Positions 28,462 to 39,824 of a stretch of 64,000 bases of DNA are shown one piece after another. The DNA lies in NCBI GenBank assembly GCA_963585895.1, contig OY757939.1:38672456-38736455 (forward strand). The letters are read 5' to 3'. The notes beneath the pieces were generated by a model, which saw nothing but the letters and a program-made list of their open reading frames with translations, made no database searches and had not been told where the DNA came from. Every line of letters begins with the position of its first letter. Positions within the stretch are counted from its first letter, which is position 1. The position numbers and the translations under genes are program-made. This DNA comes from Sepioteuthis lessoniana (Eukaryota > Mollusca > Cephalopoda > Myopsida > Loliginidae).

Positions 28462-29945
28462 GGAACGATCAACCAGCTTTTTAGGTCAGCTGCAGGGCTG
28501 GACGAGATTCCCCCAGAAGTATGGAAGACCAGACAATTCGACGACATACTGCTCCGACACTGCAATGCAGTCTATAATCAAAATCCAATAAACAGATGGA
28601 TGAAGGGATGCATCCTCCCCTTCCCTAAAAAGGGTGACCTCGTATTAGCCAAGAACTACCGAGGCATGACATTTACATCCATAGCAGCGAAATTTTACAA
28701 TGTCCAACTACGAAACCGCATAGAACCTAAAATAGACAACATCCTTAGGAAAAACCAAAATGGCTTCCGAAGAAAAAGATCCACGACCTCACAAATATTG
28801 ACCATCCGTAGAATACTTGAAGGTGTACGGGCAAAAAACATACAAGCGACATTACTGTTTGTCGACTTTACCAAGGCCTTCGATTCCATTCACAGAGGAA
28901 AGATGGAACAAATCCTACTAGCATACGGCCTACCTAAAGAAACCGTAGCAGCAATAACGATTCCCTATAGAAACACCAAAGTGAAAGTACGTTCACCAGA
29001 TGGAGACACAGAATACTTCGACATTGTAGCAGGAGTACTACAAAGAGACACGCTAGCTCCATACCTCTTTATCATCTGTGTAGACTACGTGCTTAGAACA
29101 TCGATTGATAAAATCAGAGAAAACGGCTTCGAGCTGACAAAGAAAAGAAGCAGAAGGTGCCCCGCAAAAACAATTACCGACGTCGACTACGCCGATGACA
29201 TAGCGATACTGGCAAATACACCCAACCAAGCCGAAACACAACTGCATAGTTTGGAACGAGCCGCCGCTGGCATTGACCTCAATGTCAATGCACACAAAAC
29301 GGAATATATGTGCTATAATCAAACAGGCGACATCTCCACACGAGACGGAACCTCTCTGAAACGAGTAGACAAATTCACCTGCCTAGGAAGCAGCGTCTCG
29401 TCAACCGAAAAGGACATCGACACGCGGCTAACGAAGGCATGGACAGCTATCAATAGACTTTCGATCATATGGAAATCAGACCTGACCGATAAAATGAAAC
29501 GCAGTTTCTTCCAGGCAGCGGTCGTATCGATACTGCTGTATGGATGCACTACTTGGACGCTAACAAAACGGCCGAAGAAGCTAGACGGCAATTACACAAG
29601 AATGCTGCGAGCAATATTGAACAAGTCCAGGAGGCAACACCCCGCAAAGCACCAACTATACGGCCACCTACCTCCCATCACGAAAACTATCAAAGTTAGA
29701 CGAACCAGACATGCAGGACACTGCTGGAGAAGCAGGGACGAGCTCATAAGTGATGTACTCCTATGGAACCACACATATGGCCGGGCAAAATCAGGACGAC
29801 CAGCTCGAACATACATACAGCAGCTATGTGAGGATACGGGATGTAGCCCTGAAGACCTGCCAGAGGCGATGAACGATAGGGAGAAGTGACGAGAGAGGGT
29901 CAGGGATATCCGTGCTAGTAGCACGACGATGATGATAAAGATGAT
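28462..29945 (+). mobile_element. RTE-1 non-LTR retrotransposon, 5'-truncated, reverse transcriptase nearly intact
   Basis: Homology begins about 28462 (AGLDEIPPEVWKTRQFDD) and continues in one frame through the first Met at 28600 to a stop at 29887-29889; the Met is not a real start. Reverse-transcriptase blocks numbered from that Met: FPKKGDL (8-14), QNGFR (53-57), FVDFTKAFDSIHR (87-99, catalytic Asp89), the block usually GVLQGDTLAP, here with Arg149 replacing the expected Gly, DYADD (196-200, catalytic pair intact) and LLYGCTTWTL (~322-331). A basic C-terminal region follows (VRRTRHAGHCWRS, ARTYIQQLCEDTG). The upstream apurinic-type endonuclease expected in RTE elements is absent. The stop falls at 'gagaagTGAcgagag', where the copy at 58556-59090 has TGG, so it is a nonsense change; the next ~12 codons and the (GAT)n end remain. 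It would need trans support to move. Confidence 0.92.
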
Positions 29946-30061
29946 GATAAGCCTTGAACGAAAAGATACTTATTTTAAGCATATTTTTTCTGATATATAT
30001 TAGAATATATTTCATAAATTCTATTTTTTACATATTAATTAAGTAGTCAACCGCACGTCAC
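29946..30061. other. AT-rich spacer
   Basis: No feature recognised. Confidence 0.4.
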
Positions 30062-30150
30062 GTCACAACTGGAGTTCGAACTCGCTTACTACGATGTCAC
30101 AGTTCATCACATTTGTCATTATGCCAAGAGGACACCCCCTTAAATTGTAT
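30062..30150 (-). mobile_element. SINE-A head fragment
   Basis: On the minus strand this shows GAGTTCGAACTCCAGTTGTG (B box), the A-box side being decayed ('tgacaaatgtgatgaactgtgac'). Confidence 0.6.
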
Positions 30151-30440
30151 CGTTGATGTCTATATATAAGAAAAATATAATATCCTACACACAACCGGTT
30201 ACGTAAAGTGTGATTAAGGTGTGTCTGTTTGTTTGTTTGTTTATTTGTTTTGCTTATACACTTTCTCATTAATAGTCTCTTTGTTGTTTGTTTTTTACCC
30301 AACCTCTCCACCATAAACAGGATATGACACAAAGTCAATTTTTTCGGCTGAATTAATGACATGCGCCATACTTAGACTCTTAAATGAGACCATGGTATTA
30401 CCATGCCAAGTCAGAGAATGTAACGGGTGTGTATTTTATG
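30151..30440. other. Unassigned stretch with (GTTT)n and a family E head scrap
   Basis: (TTTG)n at ~30222-30252. 'taccatgccaagtcagagaatgtaa' (30400-30424) is a scrap of the family E head. Confidence 0.4.
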
Positions 30441-30444
30441 AGTA

Positions 30445-30692
30445 CATAAAAAGGTTCAATAGTCCGGGAGACCTGGGTTCAATCTCAGGTTGCGTCATAC
30501 CAAAAACTTCAAAAATGGTACTTGATACCTCCTTGCTTAACACTCAGCAATATAAAGTACGTATCAAGGGTAAAGTGGAGCAATCCAGGGAAAGGAGTAG
30601 CGCCCTCCCCTACACGTCGGTGTAGTAGCTATTGAAAAGGGAGCCTTCTGGTCGCCGTCGACTAAAGGGAGACAACTTTACTTTTACTTACT
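30445..30692 (+). mobile_element. SINE-B
   Basis: B box GGGTTCAATCTCAGG, 'cataccaaaaacttc', ACTTGATACCTCCTTGCTTA, 'gtaaagtggagcaatccagggaa', then 'cgccgtcgactaaagggagac' and a 3' end in ACTTTTACTTACTTA. The A-box part is decayed. The 89-residue open frame is incidental. Confidence 0.88.
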
Positions 30693-30699
30693 TAAAAAG

Positions 30700-31012
30700 G
30701 TTGCCGTGTGTGTGTTTACACAACTCCTCTGCCCCGAATACGATGTAGCATAAGGTCAACTTTTGAACTTTTAAACATAAAGTTTTTCTTTTCTAAGATT
30801 GGTTGCTTAACCAATGCTAAAACAACCCTGTTTATCAAACTATTCACCCATAGCTGGTGGGAAAAGAGATTTATACCTTTTCCAAGTGCATTTGCTCGTT
30901 TATGTGAAACGCATAAAACTACGTCCAGGATTGGAACTATGGCTGATGATACCATTTCCTACGCCAATAACCGTTACGTTATGTTACGTTACGTGACACG
31001 CCTTCTATAAGG
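30700..31012 (-). mobile_element. SINE-C, diverged
   Basis: Plus text: 'caactcctctgccccgaatacg', 'taaggtcaacttttgaac', 'atagctggtgggaaaagagattt', 'ccaggattggaactatgg' (B-box complement), 'gccaataaccgttacg' (A-box complement). Confidence 0.75.
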
Positions 31013-31344
31013 TTGCCGGGTTGGTGAGTTCATGTGAAAGCGTAGAAGACCAATTAGGATAATATGGATTTTACAACTAAATTAGGAATATCTGGATGAA
31101 AAGTCAAAACGGAACAACACAATTCTCATGGATGAAAAGTGCATTTTTTTGGTTTTGATTTTAGATGATCAAGTGCTTTGAAAAATTTGGGATATCTAGA
31201 GAAGGAAGATGACCTTTCATCTTTAAAGGACGTTACTTAACTCTCAACAGGTCAACATAGAGAATTAACCTCCCGAATTTTTCTTTTGGAAATAACAATA
31301 GTGACATAATTTTGCCAAACAATGACCGAAAATTTCACTTATGA
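31013..31344. other. Unassigned stretch
   Basis: A repeated 'ggatgaaaagt' (31094 and 31131) only. No gene. Confidence 0.4.
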
Positions 31345-31787
31345 GTTGAGCTTGGGAACAAAAGGAGAACGAAAAAGAAAAATCTTCCTTTTAAGAAGAA
31401 AAAGAAGAAGAAAAAGAAAGAGTTGAAAAAGAAAAGAAAGGAATCGTCGGGATATGAAGAAAAGCGAGAAAGGGTAAAGAAAAAAGTTAAAGAAGAGAAA
31501 GGAATTGTAGGAAAAGGAAGATGGAAGAGAAAGAGAAACGAAGAAGAAGAAGAAGAAGAAGAAGAAGAAGAAGAAGAAGAAGAAGAAGAAGAAGAAGAAT
31601 CGTTCAGAGATGAAGAAAAATGAGAAAGTGCAAAGAAGAAAATGGTAAAGAAGTGAAAAGACTCAGAAGAAAAAGAAGAACAGAGAAGTTGATTAAAGAG
31701 AATGTGTAAAGAAGAAGAAGAAGAAGAAGAAGAAGAAGAAGAAGAAGAAGAAGAAGAACGGAGAGGCTGATTAAGAAAACAGGTCAA

Positions 31788-31832
<45 letters not shown>

Positions 31833-32010
31833 AATCATCGAAAGAAGGAGAAGAAGAACAACAACAACAACGTAGAGGAGGACGAAAGAGAAAGAGTAAA
31901 GAAGAAAGACGTAATGAAGGAGAGAAAGGAATAGAATAAAAGCAAGTTGAGGAAAAAATAAAAGAATGAATAAAAGCAACATTGAGCGAGGGTGAAGTAA
32001 GAAAAGGAAA
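31345..32010. repeat. 650-bp purine-rich tract with (GAA)n and (GAAA)n
   Basis: The plus strand is almost only A and G. It includes (GAA)n at about 31538-31600 and 31705-31757 and (GAAA)n at 31789-31833. On the minus strand this gives a 261-residue Ser/Phe/Leu open frame (31335-32120), which is a composition artefact. Long mirror-like purine runs can form triplex DNA. Confidence 0.9.
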
Positions 32011-32360
32011 AGAGAAATGAGAGTCCTGGTTCTACAATTATTAATTGGCTGAACAATAGACTGTCTAACGATGTTTTTAAGACCCGCTACTAGTTCAGTA
32101 ACGGGGAAGCTTGATCCCAATTGTGTTGAACCAAAGGATAAGCTGGAATACGCCCAGAATTTTTTTAATTTGGACGATTGTGGGTGGAAATAGTCGAACG
32201 AAAAAAATACATAACCCCTTATTTCTTATTCTTATAAAAATTCGGCGATCATCGTCAAAAAAATATATCCTCACGAGGAAAACTTTGACATAATATGAAG
32301 TGTAATGGTTGAAGTGGGAGACTTTTGGTGGTGAGTGGAACAAAGGCAAATGAGGTAGAA
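32011..32360. other. Unassigned stretch
   Basis: Overlapping short frames on both strands (32095-32349, 32111-32293) have no domain. Confidence 0.4.
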
Positions 32361-32430
32361 AGTTATGGGTTTATTTAATGACATATCAAACTTTTGTGGA
32401 CTATTTAATGCAAACGCCATCCTCGTAAAA
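32361..32430 (-). mobile_element. SINE-A tail fragment
   Basis: 'gggtttatttaatgacatatcaaacttttgtggactatttaatgc' is the tail complement. Another scrap, 'tttacggcatatcaatttcatcggtcattcaatgcc', lies at 32725-32762. Confidence 0.6.
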
Positions 32431-33003
32431 GTGTTACATAAATGATCGTTCAGATCTCTTTTTGACACGTGGTGTAGTATCCAAATTAAATCCTGTGTGG
32501 AAAAGTACAACTGGTTAACGGGTATGATAGACAGTCGTTGAACTTGGGATCAATATGAGACCAAAGTTCTCACTGGAGGGTTTCTTTCAGGCGACCAGGA
32601 CGGTTCTTAAATTGGAAATAAGTTAGGGAGAAAATCTCAAATAGAGCAAGCAAAATGCTTCATCTCGGCTTTTTATCACATATCCTGAATTGGCCGATGA
32701 GGAAAAACTGTTTGTTTGTTTTGTTTTACGGCATATCAATTTCATCGGTCATTCAATGCCGAATCAAGTTAAAGAAAATAAGTCAGAAAAGAAATTCAAA
32801 GGGGAGGCCTGTGGAATTAATGATAAACTTTAGATAATTAGTAGGTTATTTGATTTTTTTATTAGGAGTTTATTTGTAGGGAATCATGATCATAAAAAAA
32901 GACAAAAAAACTGTGGAACAGGTTGGGGAAGGGATCATTTTGTTAGAATATATCTTGTAATGAAAGGGTTTGTAGAAGTAATTTGGTCTTATTGTAAATT
33001 TCT
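32431..33003. other. Unassigned stretch
   Basis: Apart from the tail scrap at 32725-32762, nothing recognised. Confidence 0.4.
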
Positions 33004-33264
33004 TTAGATTTTTGTGTATAACTTCACTATTTTTAGAAATGATATCACATTATTTATTTCAGTGTTTTGGAATAGTTCCTTCATATTGTTTGCACTATAG
33101 AAGGTTTTTCTTATATGGGCTAGGTCGGTACATTCGATGAGAATGTGTTTCACGGTGTATTTGGTCTGACATGCATAACACATTGGTTGTTGTTTTCCTT
33201 CGAGTAAATAAGAGTGTGTTATCCTTATATGGCCTATCTGGAGTCTGGACAATGTAACCTCCTC
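33004..33264 (-). pseudogene. LINE RNase H domain, C-terminal end
   Basis: The minus-strand frame reads RLQIGHIRITHSYLLEGK, then CYACQTKYTVKHILIECTDL, then KELFQNTEINNVISFLK and LYTKI before the stop. 'RLRIGHTxLTHxxLL' followed by a C-x2-C...H-x4-C zinc-knuckle-like pattern is typical of the end of jockey- or I-type LINE polyproteins, just after their RNase H. The four metal ligands are present. The rest of the protein is missing upstream, where a T-rich run at 33262-33282 marks the break. Confidence 0.75.
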
Positions 33265-33654
33265 TTTTTGTTTTGTTTTTTAACAGAAAAGTTACCAATA
33301 AATAAAAAAGGTAAAATGTGTACATGAATTGGGGGTGGCGTTATCATGCCTTCCTCCAGAGAATAAATGGGAACAACAAAGTACGCTAACAGAAGACAAG
33401 GAAATAAAATCAAAGATGGTGACATCAGACGAACATGAGGTAACAGACGACAAGAAGAAGGGAAGTGAGGAACGAAATGAAGAGAAGAGATAGGAGCTGA
33501 CCAATCGGAGAATAAGGTTCGCAGTGTATGAACTCCAAATGAGCAAATAACAGAAGGATAGACAAGGTACTATTTAACCTAGAGCTGGGGCCATAACATT
33601 CCAAACGTTATTAGGTGTACGGAAAAGCACGCGAAACTGTATCAGATGGTTTGC
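33265..33654. other. Unassigned stretch
   Basis: Several overlapping 60-84-residue frames exist, none with a domain. Confidence 0.4.
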
Positions 33655-34050
33655 CCAGTCGGCTGGGGCTGTAGAATACACTGACTACTTCACTGCAAGG
33701 GGTAAGAACCCCCAACGAGCGTCCGGTGGCCCAGTCGGTTGGGACTGAAGAATACAGTGACTGCATCTCAGAAGAGGCCTGGAGTGGTAACCCCAGATAG
33801 GGTACAATCTATGGGTCAAATAAAAGTAGACTGTGTACTTATGCTAAACTGATTTGTTTAAAATAGAACTTTTTTGTATGCTAAACTGAATTATTTGAAA
33901 TAGAACTGTTTTGACATTTAACAGCGTGTAAACAAAAAACAATACTTATACTAAATTGATTTCTTGGAAATAGAACTGTTTATATGTATAAAAATGGATT
34001 TGGCATTAAATAACCTACAATGGTTGATAACCATAAAACCAAATGTCTGA
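33655..34050 (+). mobile_element. Family E elements, tandem heads with a type-1 array and tail
   Basis: Two head starts lie close together (GCCCAGTCGGCTGGGGCTG at ~33655 and GCCCAGTCGGTTGGGACTG at ~33730); the second is internally deleted. A type-1 array follows (33820-33985), then the tail ATGGATTTGGCATTAAATAA at ~33994-34030. Confidence 0.75.
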
Positions 34051-34460
34051 TGGTGAGGCTCCAGTCCTGGAGCTTTGGAAAATTTGGAGAATCCCTTCAT
34101 TGCCATTGCTCCCAGGTCCACTCCGACCCGGAGTCGTAGTACCTGTTAGGGTCCAGTTTATGGGTGAAATAGAATTGTTTAAACATTTAACTGTGTGCAA
34201 ACAAATGACTGATATAAATTGAATTGTTAGTGTTACGTAGCAATTCTTGAAACCATTTAAATGTGTGTAAACAAATGAGTAATTGAAAATAAAATTATAC
34301 GTGTTTGGAATTTTTGAAACCATTTAACCGGATGCCAACAAATGATTAATGATATATAGAATTATTAGTGTTAGATAGCAATACTTGAAGGCATTTGGCT
34401 GTGTACAAGCAAATAAGCTGTGTCTTGTTTAAAATGTAAACTACAAACTATTCGTTAACA
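34048..34460 (+). mobile_element. Family E2: head plus type-2 minisatellite
   Basis: The head is at 34048-34170 (GATGGTGAGGCTCCAGTCCTG...GGGTCCAGTTTATGGGTGAA), here followed not by type-1 units but by about four units of ~70 bp: TTAGTGTTA(C/G)(G/A)TAGCAAT, 'cttgaaaccatttaa' and GTGTGTAAACAAATGA. The type-2 array replaces the type-1 array at the same point after the head. Confidence 0.8.
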
Positions 34461-34471
34461 AATCATATATA

Positions 34472-34720
<249 letters not shown>

Positions 34721-34734
34721 TTTGTGTGAAAAAG

Positions 34735-34985
34735 ATTGGACATTTAATAACCAGCAAGGGTTAATATACCATAGAATCCAACCAAATAACCAAAATTAAA
34801 GTCCAGATTATTGACTCATTTTAATGGCATGTCAGCCCGTATATTTTATGCCAAGATATTCGATTATCAAGTGCTTTATACGTTTATATTTACGTTTTTT
34901 GCAGTTGTTTCTCAAGAGTTTTTTTTTTTTTTTTTTGCACATGAACTTATCGAATACGAATTTTTAAATAGATCTATTTGACCCT
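34735..34985. other. Tail fragment, variant tail and AT-rich spacer
   Basis: Plus-strand tail at 34738-34792 (GGACATTTAATAACC...CCAACC). Variant tail complement at 34813-34870. T18 at 34919-34936. Confidence 0.5.
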
Positions 34986-35035
34986 AACAAGTAAGACCAT
35001 TCCGGGTCAGAGTGTACCTGGCAGTAACGGTTAAA
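34978..35035 (-). mobile_element. Family E head scrap
   Basis: 'gaccctaacaagtaagaccattccgggtcagagtgtacctggcagtaacgg' is the first part of a minus-oriented head. Confidence 0.6.
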
Positions 35036-35285
35036 TTACTGTATTCACGGTTATAAGAATGGAATTTATGATTAAAATGCTTGTAATGAAAAACAAAAGC
35101 AGAAAAGTGTTGTATCGTCGAATGATACACAGAAAAAATGAGTGCTTCATCAGTACCCGCTGCTAACGGATACATACAAAAAGACACAGTACAATAAGTA
35201 ACAAACAATTAACAAGGAATTTTCAAGATTTGAGGAGGGTCAGAATTCTGTATAACTAAAATCAATCAGCTTAATATCAACTTAG
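35036..35285. other. Unassigned stretch
   Basis: No gene or repeat recognised. Confidence 0.4.
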
Positions 35286-35289
35286 TAAT

Positions 35290-35650
35290 CAACGGTATTT
35301 GTCGCACGTCCCACCAAACGGGCGAGTGTGTCTCAAGGCCTTTTAAGGTGGGTCCCATGCAGAGCAGTATCACAAACACGCCTGGCATTCCAAAAAATAC
35401 TTCGGGCCCCGACAGCATTCCCCTAAAAAAGGCGTCTCAAGCGCCAAACGATAAACCTAGCTCCCTCGAGGCGGCCCCCTGAGGCTCCGGGAGTAAGTCA
35501 GTCTCAGCCGTGTGATGCAAATGCTTTGCCTCCCCAGCATCTACACCAGGCAGCCTCGACCAAATATGGAAGTCCTTAATGGTAGGCTACTTATGGCTAT
35601 GAGCCAGTCCATTTGGCATTTTGCTGAAGGGGTGTTAGCCACTCTACAAC
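35290..35650 (+). repeat. GC-rich repeat family F, copy 3
   Basis: 'ccaccaaacgggcgagtgtg', 'ccttttaaggtgggtcccatgcagag', 'tggcattccaaaaaatacttcgggcccc', AAGGCGTCTCAAGCGCCAAA, 'gataaacctagctccc', 'ccccctgaggctccggga', 'caccaggcagcctcgacc': the same order as 27190-27840. Confidence 0.75.
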
Positions 35651-35755
35651 AAAGAGAAACAGCAGAAGGAAAAGAACTCTCCAATTACGAAAGCATCAAA
35701 AAATTTGGATAAAAAGATTATGACTATTACTTAGAGATATTAAAATGGATATCAA
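35651..35755. other. Unassigned spacer
   Basis: Nothing recognised. Confidence 0.35.
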
Positions 35756-35759
35756 TTAG

Positions 35760-36130
35760 CAAAGATGAAAGAAAATAAAAGAATTGTCTTCCACTGAAGA
35801 GCAAGAAAACTTCTCGTAATCCAACTCTGTAGAAGTTTTTTGAAAGGAATAAATCCCAGTACAGTCTCCTTTGTCAGATTCTCTGGACTTCTCTTAAAAT
35901 CGACAAACATGGAACTCTGACAGATTGATCATTGAGCGAACAAAGATGAAAGAAAATGAAAGAAAAGTGTTTCTCTGAAGAACAAGAAAACTTTTCATAA
36001 TCCAACTCTGTAGAAGAAATTTCATCAAAGGAATTAATATAAGAGCAAGTCTCCTTTGTCAGGTCCTCTGGACCTCTCTTAAAATTGACAAACGAAGAAC
36101 TCTGACAAATTGATCATAGAACAAAGTAAT
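35760..36130. repeat. ~182-bp tandem duplication
   Basis: 'caaagatgaaagaaaatRaaag...aagaacaagaaaacttytcrtaatccaactctgtagaag...agtctcctttgtcag..tctggac' occurs at 35760-35942 and 35943-36128 with ~15% differences. No function recognised. Confidence 0.8.
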
Positions 36131-36700
36131 TGAAGACTACTCACAAGAGATGACATAGTGCCAGAGTAACACAAATGGGACCAAGATTCGCCGATATTGA
36201 GGAGTGCATGGACACGAAGAATATACAAAAATTAGCAAAGAGGGTTAATTAAAGCAGCCAGTGATAATAATAACAGGATATATTTGAGGACAAACAGAAA
36301 AACAACTATCAAAATATCTAAAACAATATGACAAAAAACGAAATTAGGAATTGATATTTATCCGTGCCTCCTACCAGGCATGTCTTCTTTATAGTGAGGA
36401 TTCTGGGGAGAGGGAGGTCTGGCACTAGTTTCAGCTCGTGCCCTGCTGGATAAGCCTGGTCATAGGATCACTGGGTACAATATGACCGAAGTTAGCCTTT
36501 GCTAAGTTTCCCGGCACGTATGCCAAGTGACTTTCCTGGTCATAGATTCAATAAACACGAAAGTAAAGTCTACTGCAATGTGATTCTATGCTAGTCATTG
36601 ATACTCCACCCGGCACATATGCCTGGCAGCCAAACCGAGGCTGGGTAAGTATGAAGTAATTATGTCATAGTAAAAATTGATATCCAGAAGAATAGCAAGT
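36131..36700. other. Unassigned stretch
   Basis: Moderately GC-rich middle part (36365-36640) with repeated 'cctggtcata' and 'cccggcac(g/a)tatgcc'. No gene supported. Confidence 0.4.
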
Positions 36701-36709
36701 GTAGGATAT

Positions 36710-37221
36710 GTGGCTTGTTGGTTGGCTTGGGTTTTATGGCGCATCAACCATTGTAGGTTATTAAATGCCAAATCCATTTATACTTATATATGAAATATAT
36801 AAGATTTACTTTGGTTAGGTTTTATGGCATATCAACCACAGTAGGTTATTTAATGCCAAATCCTCTTTATACGTATATATCAAATATATAGGATTTGCTT
36901 TGGTTGGGTTTTATGGCACATCAACCATTATAGGTTGTTTAATGCCAAATCCACTTTATACATATATATTAAATATATAGGATTTGCTTTGGTTTTGGTT
37001 TTATGGCTTATCAACCATTGTAGGTTATATAATGCCAAATCCACTTTATACATATATATTAAATATATAGGATTTGCTTTGGTTGGGTTTTATGGCATAT
37101 CAACCATTGTAGGTTATTAAATGTAAAATCCTCTTTATACATATATATTAAATATAAAAGATTTGGTTTGCTTAGGTTTTATGGCATATCAACTATTATA
37201 GGTTATTTAATGCCAAATCCT

Positions 37222-37271
<50 letters not shown>

Positions 37272-37335
37272 AATATATACGATTTGGTTTGGTTGGTTTG
37301 GTTTTATGGTATATCAACCATTGTAACTCATTCAA
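36710..37335 (-). repeat. Tail-derived ~89-bp satellite, seven units
   Basis: In plus sense each unit reads TTTGGTTGGGTTTTATGGCA, 'tatcaaccattgtaggttatttaatgccaaatcc', then 'tttatacatatatattaaatatata'. Unit starts are near 36722, 36812, 36900, 36988, 37078, 37165 and 37283. A (TA)n expansion (37223-37269) sits inside the sixth unit. The array leads directly into a family E array and head (37340-37640), so it stands where the tail of that element belongs. Confidence 0.9.
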
Positions 37336-37339
37336 TACC

Positions 37340-37645
37340 ACATCCATTTTTATACATATAAACAATTCTATTTCAAACAATTCAGTTTAGCATAGGTATG
37401 CAGTTTAAAGGTCAAAAACAGTTCTATTTCAAACTATTCTGTTTGGTTAACTAAGTGGAATGTATCACGAACAAATCAATTAAACATCTGTCATTTAAGG
37501 GAGTCCTACCACTCTGTAGAAATGCAGTCGGTATATTCTGCAGCTGCAGCCGATTGGGCCACAGGACACTTGTTAGGAGAGTCTTACCCTTCTGCAGAGA
37601 TGCAGTCAGTGTATTCTGCCGTTCGAGCCGACTGGGCCAGGATTA
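37340..37645 (-). mobile_element. Family E array and two partial heads
   Basis: Type-1 units at 37345-37445 (CAATTCAGTTTAGCATAGGT). The outer part of a head (TCTGTAGAAATGCAGTCGGT...GCCGATTGGGCCA) at ~37495-37562 is followed by a second one ending at GCCGACTGGGCCA (~37638). Confidence 0.75.
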
Positions 37646-38029
37646 AAAGGAATACAAAACTAGGCAATCCTGAGTTAGGAAATTAAATCTACTGAGGATT
37701 GTGCAAGAGGACAAAATTTGACTATTCTGACAAATGGTATATATGCACAAAGCAGAATATGTCCAAAAAAATAAATGCATAAAATTCTCTGAGACTTTAA
37801 AATACAAACATATCATATAATTCCGACCAAAAGACCTAACTTAGTATTAGTTATCAAAAAGAAAAGAACTTCTCATCATGTAAATTTTGCTGTTACTGCG
37901 AGGTTAGTTCTAGAAATAAGATAAACTTCAACCTTTCAAAAACATGTCTCATATAATGAACGACCTCTTTGTTTTTGAGTAAAAAAAAAACTAGTATTAA
38001 AAGGTCATTCATTACACTAGAATATACAG
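37646..38029. other. Unassigned stretch
   Basis: No feature recognised. Confidence 0.4.
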
Positions 38030-38810
38030 TAATATCAAGGGACAACGACGAAAGGTTGTAAAAAATTTCACCTACATCGGCAGCACCCTCTCTATTGTCA
38101 TGGATGACGAGGTGAACGCCAAACTCGCAAAAACGAGTGCAGCTTTTGGCCGACTCAAGGCATCTCGGAGGCAACCAAAATCAAGGTATGCCGAGCTGTC
38201 GTTTTTTCTACCCTCCTTTATGGCTGCAAAACGTGGACTACTTATTAACAGCATATAAAGAATCTAAACCATTTCCATACAACCTGCCTGAGGAAGATTC
38301 TCGACATCAATTGGCAAAAACACATCCCCAACACCAAAGTTATAACTCAGGCTTCTTATCTCAGCAGCTACGCCATCTTGATGCAATCACAGCTTCGGTG
38401 GGCCGGACAAGTTGTCTGCATGAAAGATAACCACCTCCCGAAGAAACTGCTCTCCGGCGAACTGTCTCAGGGAAAGCGCTCCCATGAGGCCAGAAAAAGC
38501 GTTTCAAAGACACACTTAAGGTCTCCATGAAATCTTTCAGAACCACCCCAAATAGTCTAGAAAATCTAGCGCAGGCCAGATACAAGTAGCATGGAGTAGT
38601 CAAATGTGTAACGAAAAGTCTGTAAAGCAAGAAGGAACACAGCAGCTGAGATGCGCAGGAAGTTTAGAAAAGACACTGCCAAATCCACCTCTGCTGCCAT
38701 CAATCCTTGTTCTCACAGGCCAAGACTTTTCTGTGCACAGATCAGCCTCATTAGCCATCTGCGCCCGCACGGATCCTGTCCTCAATCATAGGTTGATTAG
38801 ATGATCCTCA
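38030..38810 (+). pseudogene. RTE-type reverse transcriptase C-terminal region with a C2H2 zinc finger
   Basis: Reading across frames: FTYIGSTLSIVMDDEVNAKL, KTSAAFGRL, a decayed LLYGCKTWT block, LRKILDINWQKHIPNTKV, LRWAGQVVCMKDNHLPKK and LRKDTA. Close to the end comes CSHRPRLFCAQISLISHLRP, a decayed C-x2-C-x12-H-x3-H finger in which the second Cys and the last His are altered. This gene plan (post-catalytic RT, then one C-terminal finger) resembles a well-known invertebrate LINE type that is distinct from RTE-1. It is 5'-truncated, has several frameshifts and is dead. Confidence 0.7.
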
Positions 38811-39265
38811 TCGATTACGATGGACAAAGAAGAAATTTATAGTGTTTACAATTGATTGTAAAGCGGGATATGCCGATTTCTTGTTGAACTGTGTAGTATT
38901 TATTTATGGGGAATTAGGTTTGGTTTGCACTCTCTTTAGAGTGATGCACGCCCATTCAGATAATGAGGGTAGGTAAAAAGTCACAATAATATCATCTTAC
39001 AGATTTTTTTTATTCGAAGACCAAGGTATCGAAACATCTTTTTTCTTTTTGCTTTTGTTTTTTTATAAGTATGTATATTTGCATTGAGATATGAAGAAAA
39101 AATGCAACAAGAATATAGAACATGGGTGATATGAACCTTTTTAAATGATTCATGTCGTTCTGTTTCTTTTAATAAATAATCTGTAGAGAGGGAAAAAGAT
39201 TTTTTTATTCCTCATTGTCAAGCTTGCTTTGGCTTTGAATTTAAAAAAAGAGTGGAATAGAAAAT
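38811..39265. other. Unassigned stretch
   Basis: AT-rich, no gene recognised. Confidence 0.4.
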
Positions 39266-39266
39266 G

Positions 39267-39267
<1 letters not shown>

Positions 39268-39325
<58 letters not shown>

Positions 39326-39326
39326 C
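39268..39326. repeat. (TA)n(GA)n microsatellite
   Basis: (TA)n 39269-39289 and (GA)n 39290-39326. Confidence 0.95.
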
Positions 39327-39820
39327 ATTCACGCACACATTAACACTGCTACTCTTATAGTTTGATACTTCTGGTATCATCGCTTCAGGTACCCAAAACA
39401 AATTTCGCATTCCAAAAACTGAATTATCTCCCTTACATATTTTCGTCTTTTTATATATTTTTACTTTTTTTATTTTCATTTTTATTTTTTATTTTTTTCC
39501 AAATATTCAAATAATATTTTCTTTGATGACTAGGAATAACCAGGAGAATACGTATCGTTTCCAACAAAAAACTCTTTTCCTGCTTCTACATGCTTACTAA
39601 CTTTTAATATCAGTTACATCATACTTTTATATACATATGTGTGTGTGTGTGTGGCTGATTTGGAAAAATTTCATTGACCAAAATGTATGAAAAAATTTTC
39701 CAGTGTTCAATGCACTTTTAAAGTGGAGCCGAATTAAAATCTAACATAGTAAAATTCTCACAAAGTAAAATACTACCAAAGACTTCGAGTTTCACGGACG
39801 ATGGTCAATACAGTCATTGT
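39327..39820. other. Unassigned stretch
   Basis: A short (GT)n at 39637-39653. No gene. Confidence 0.4.
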
Positions 39821-39824
39821 ATAC

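Noticed and set aside
29053..29924. Minus-strand frames of 89-110 residues inside the RTE-1 copy
   Set aside because: Shadows of the long plus-strand reverse transcriptase frame.
31335..32120. 261-residue minus-strand open frame rich in Ser, Phe and Leu
   Set aside because: It is the complement of the purine-rich GAA tract; open only because of composition, no domain.
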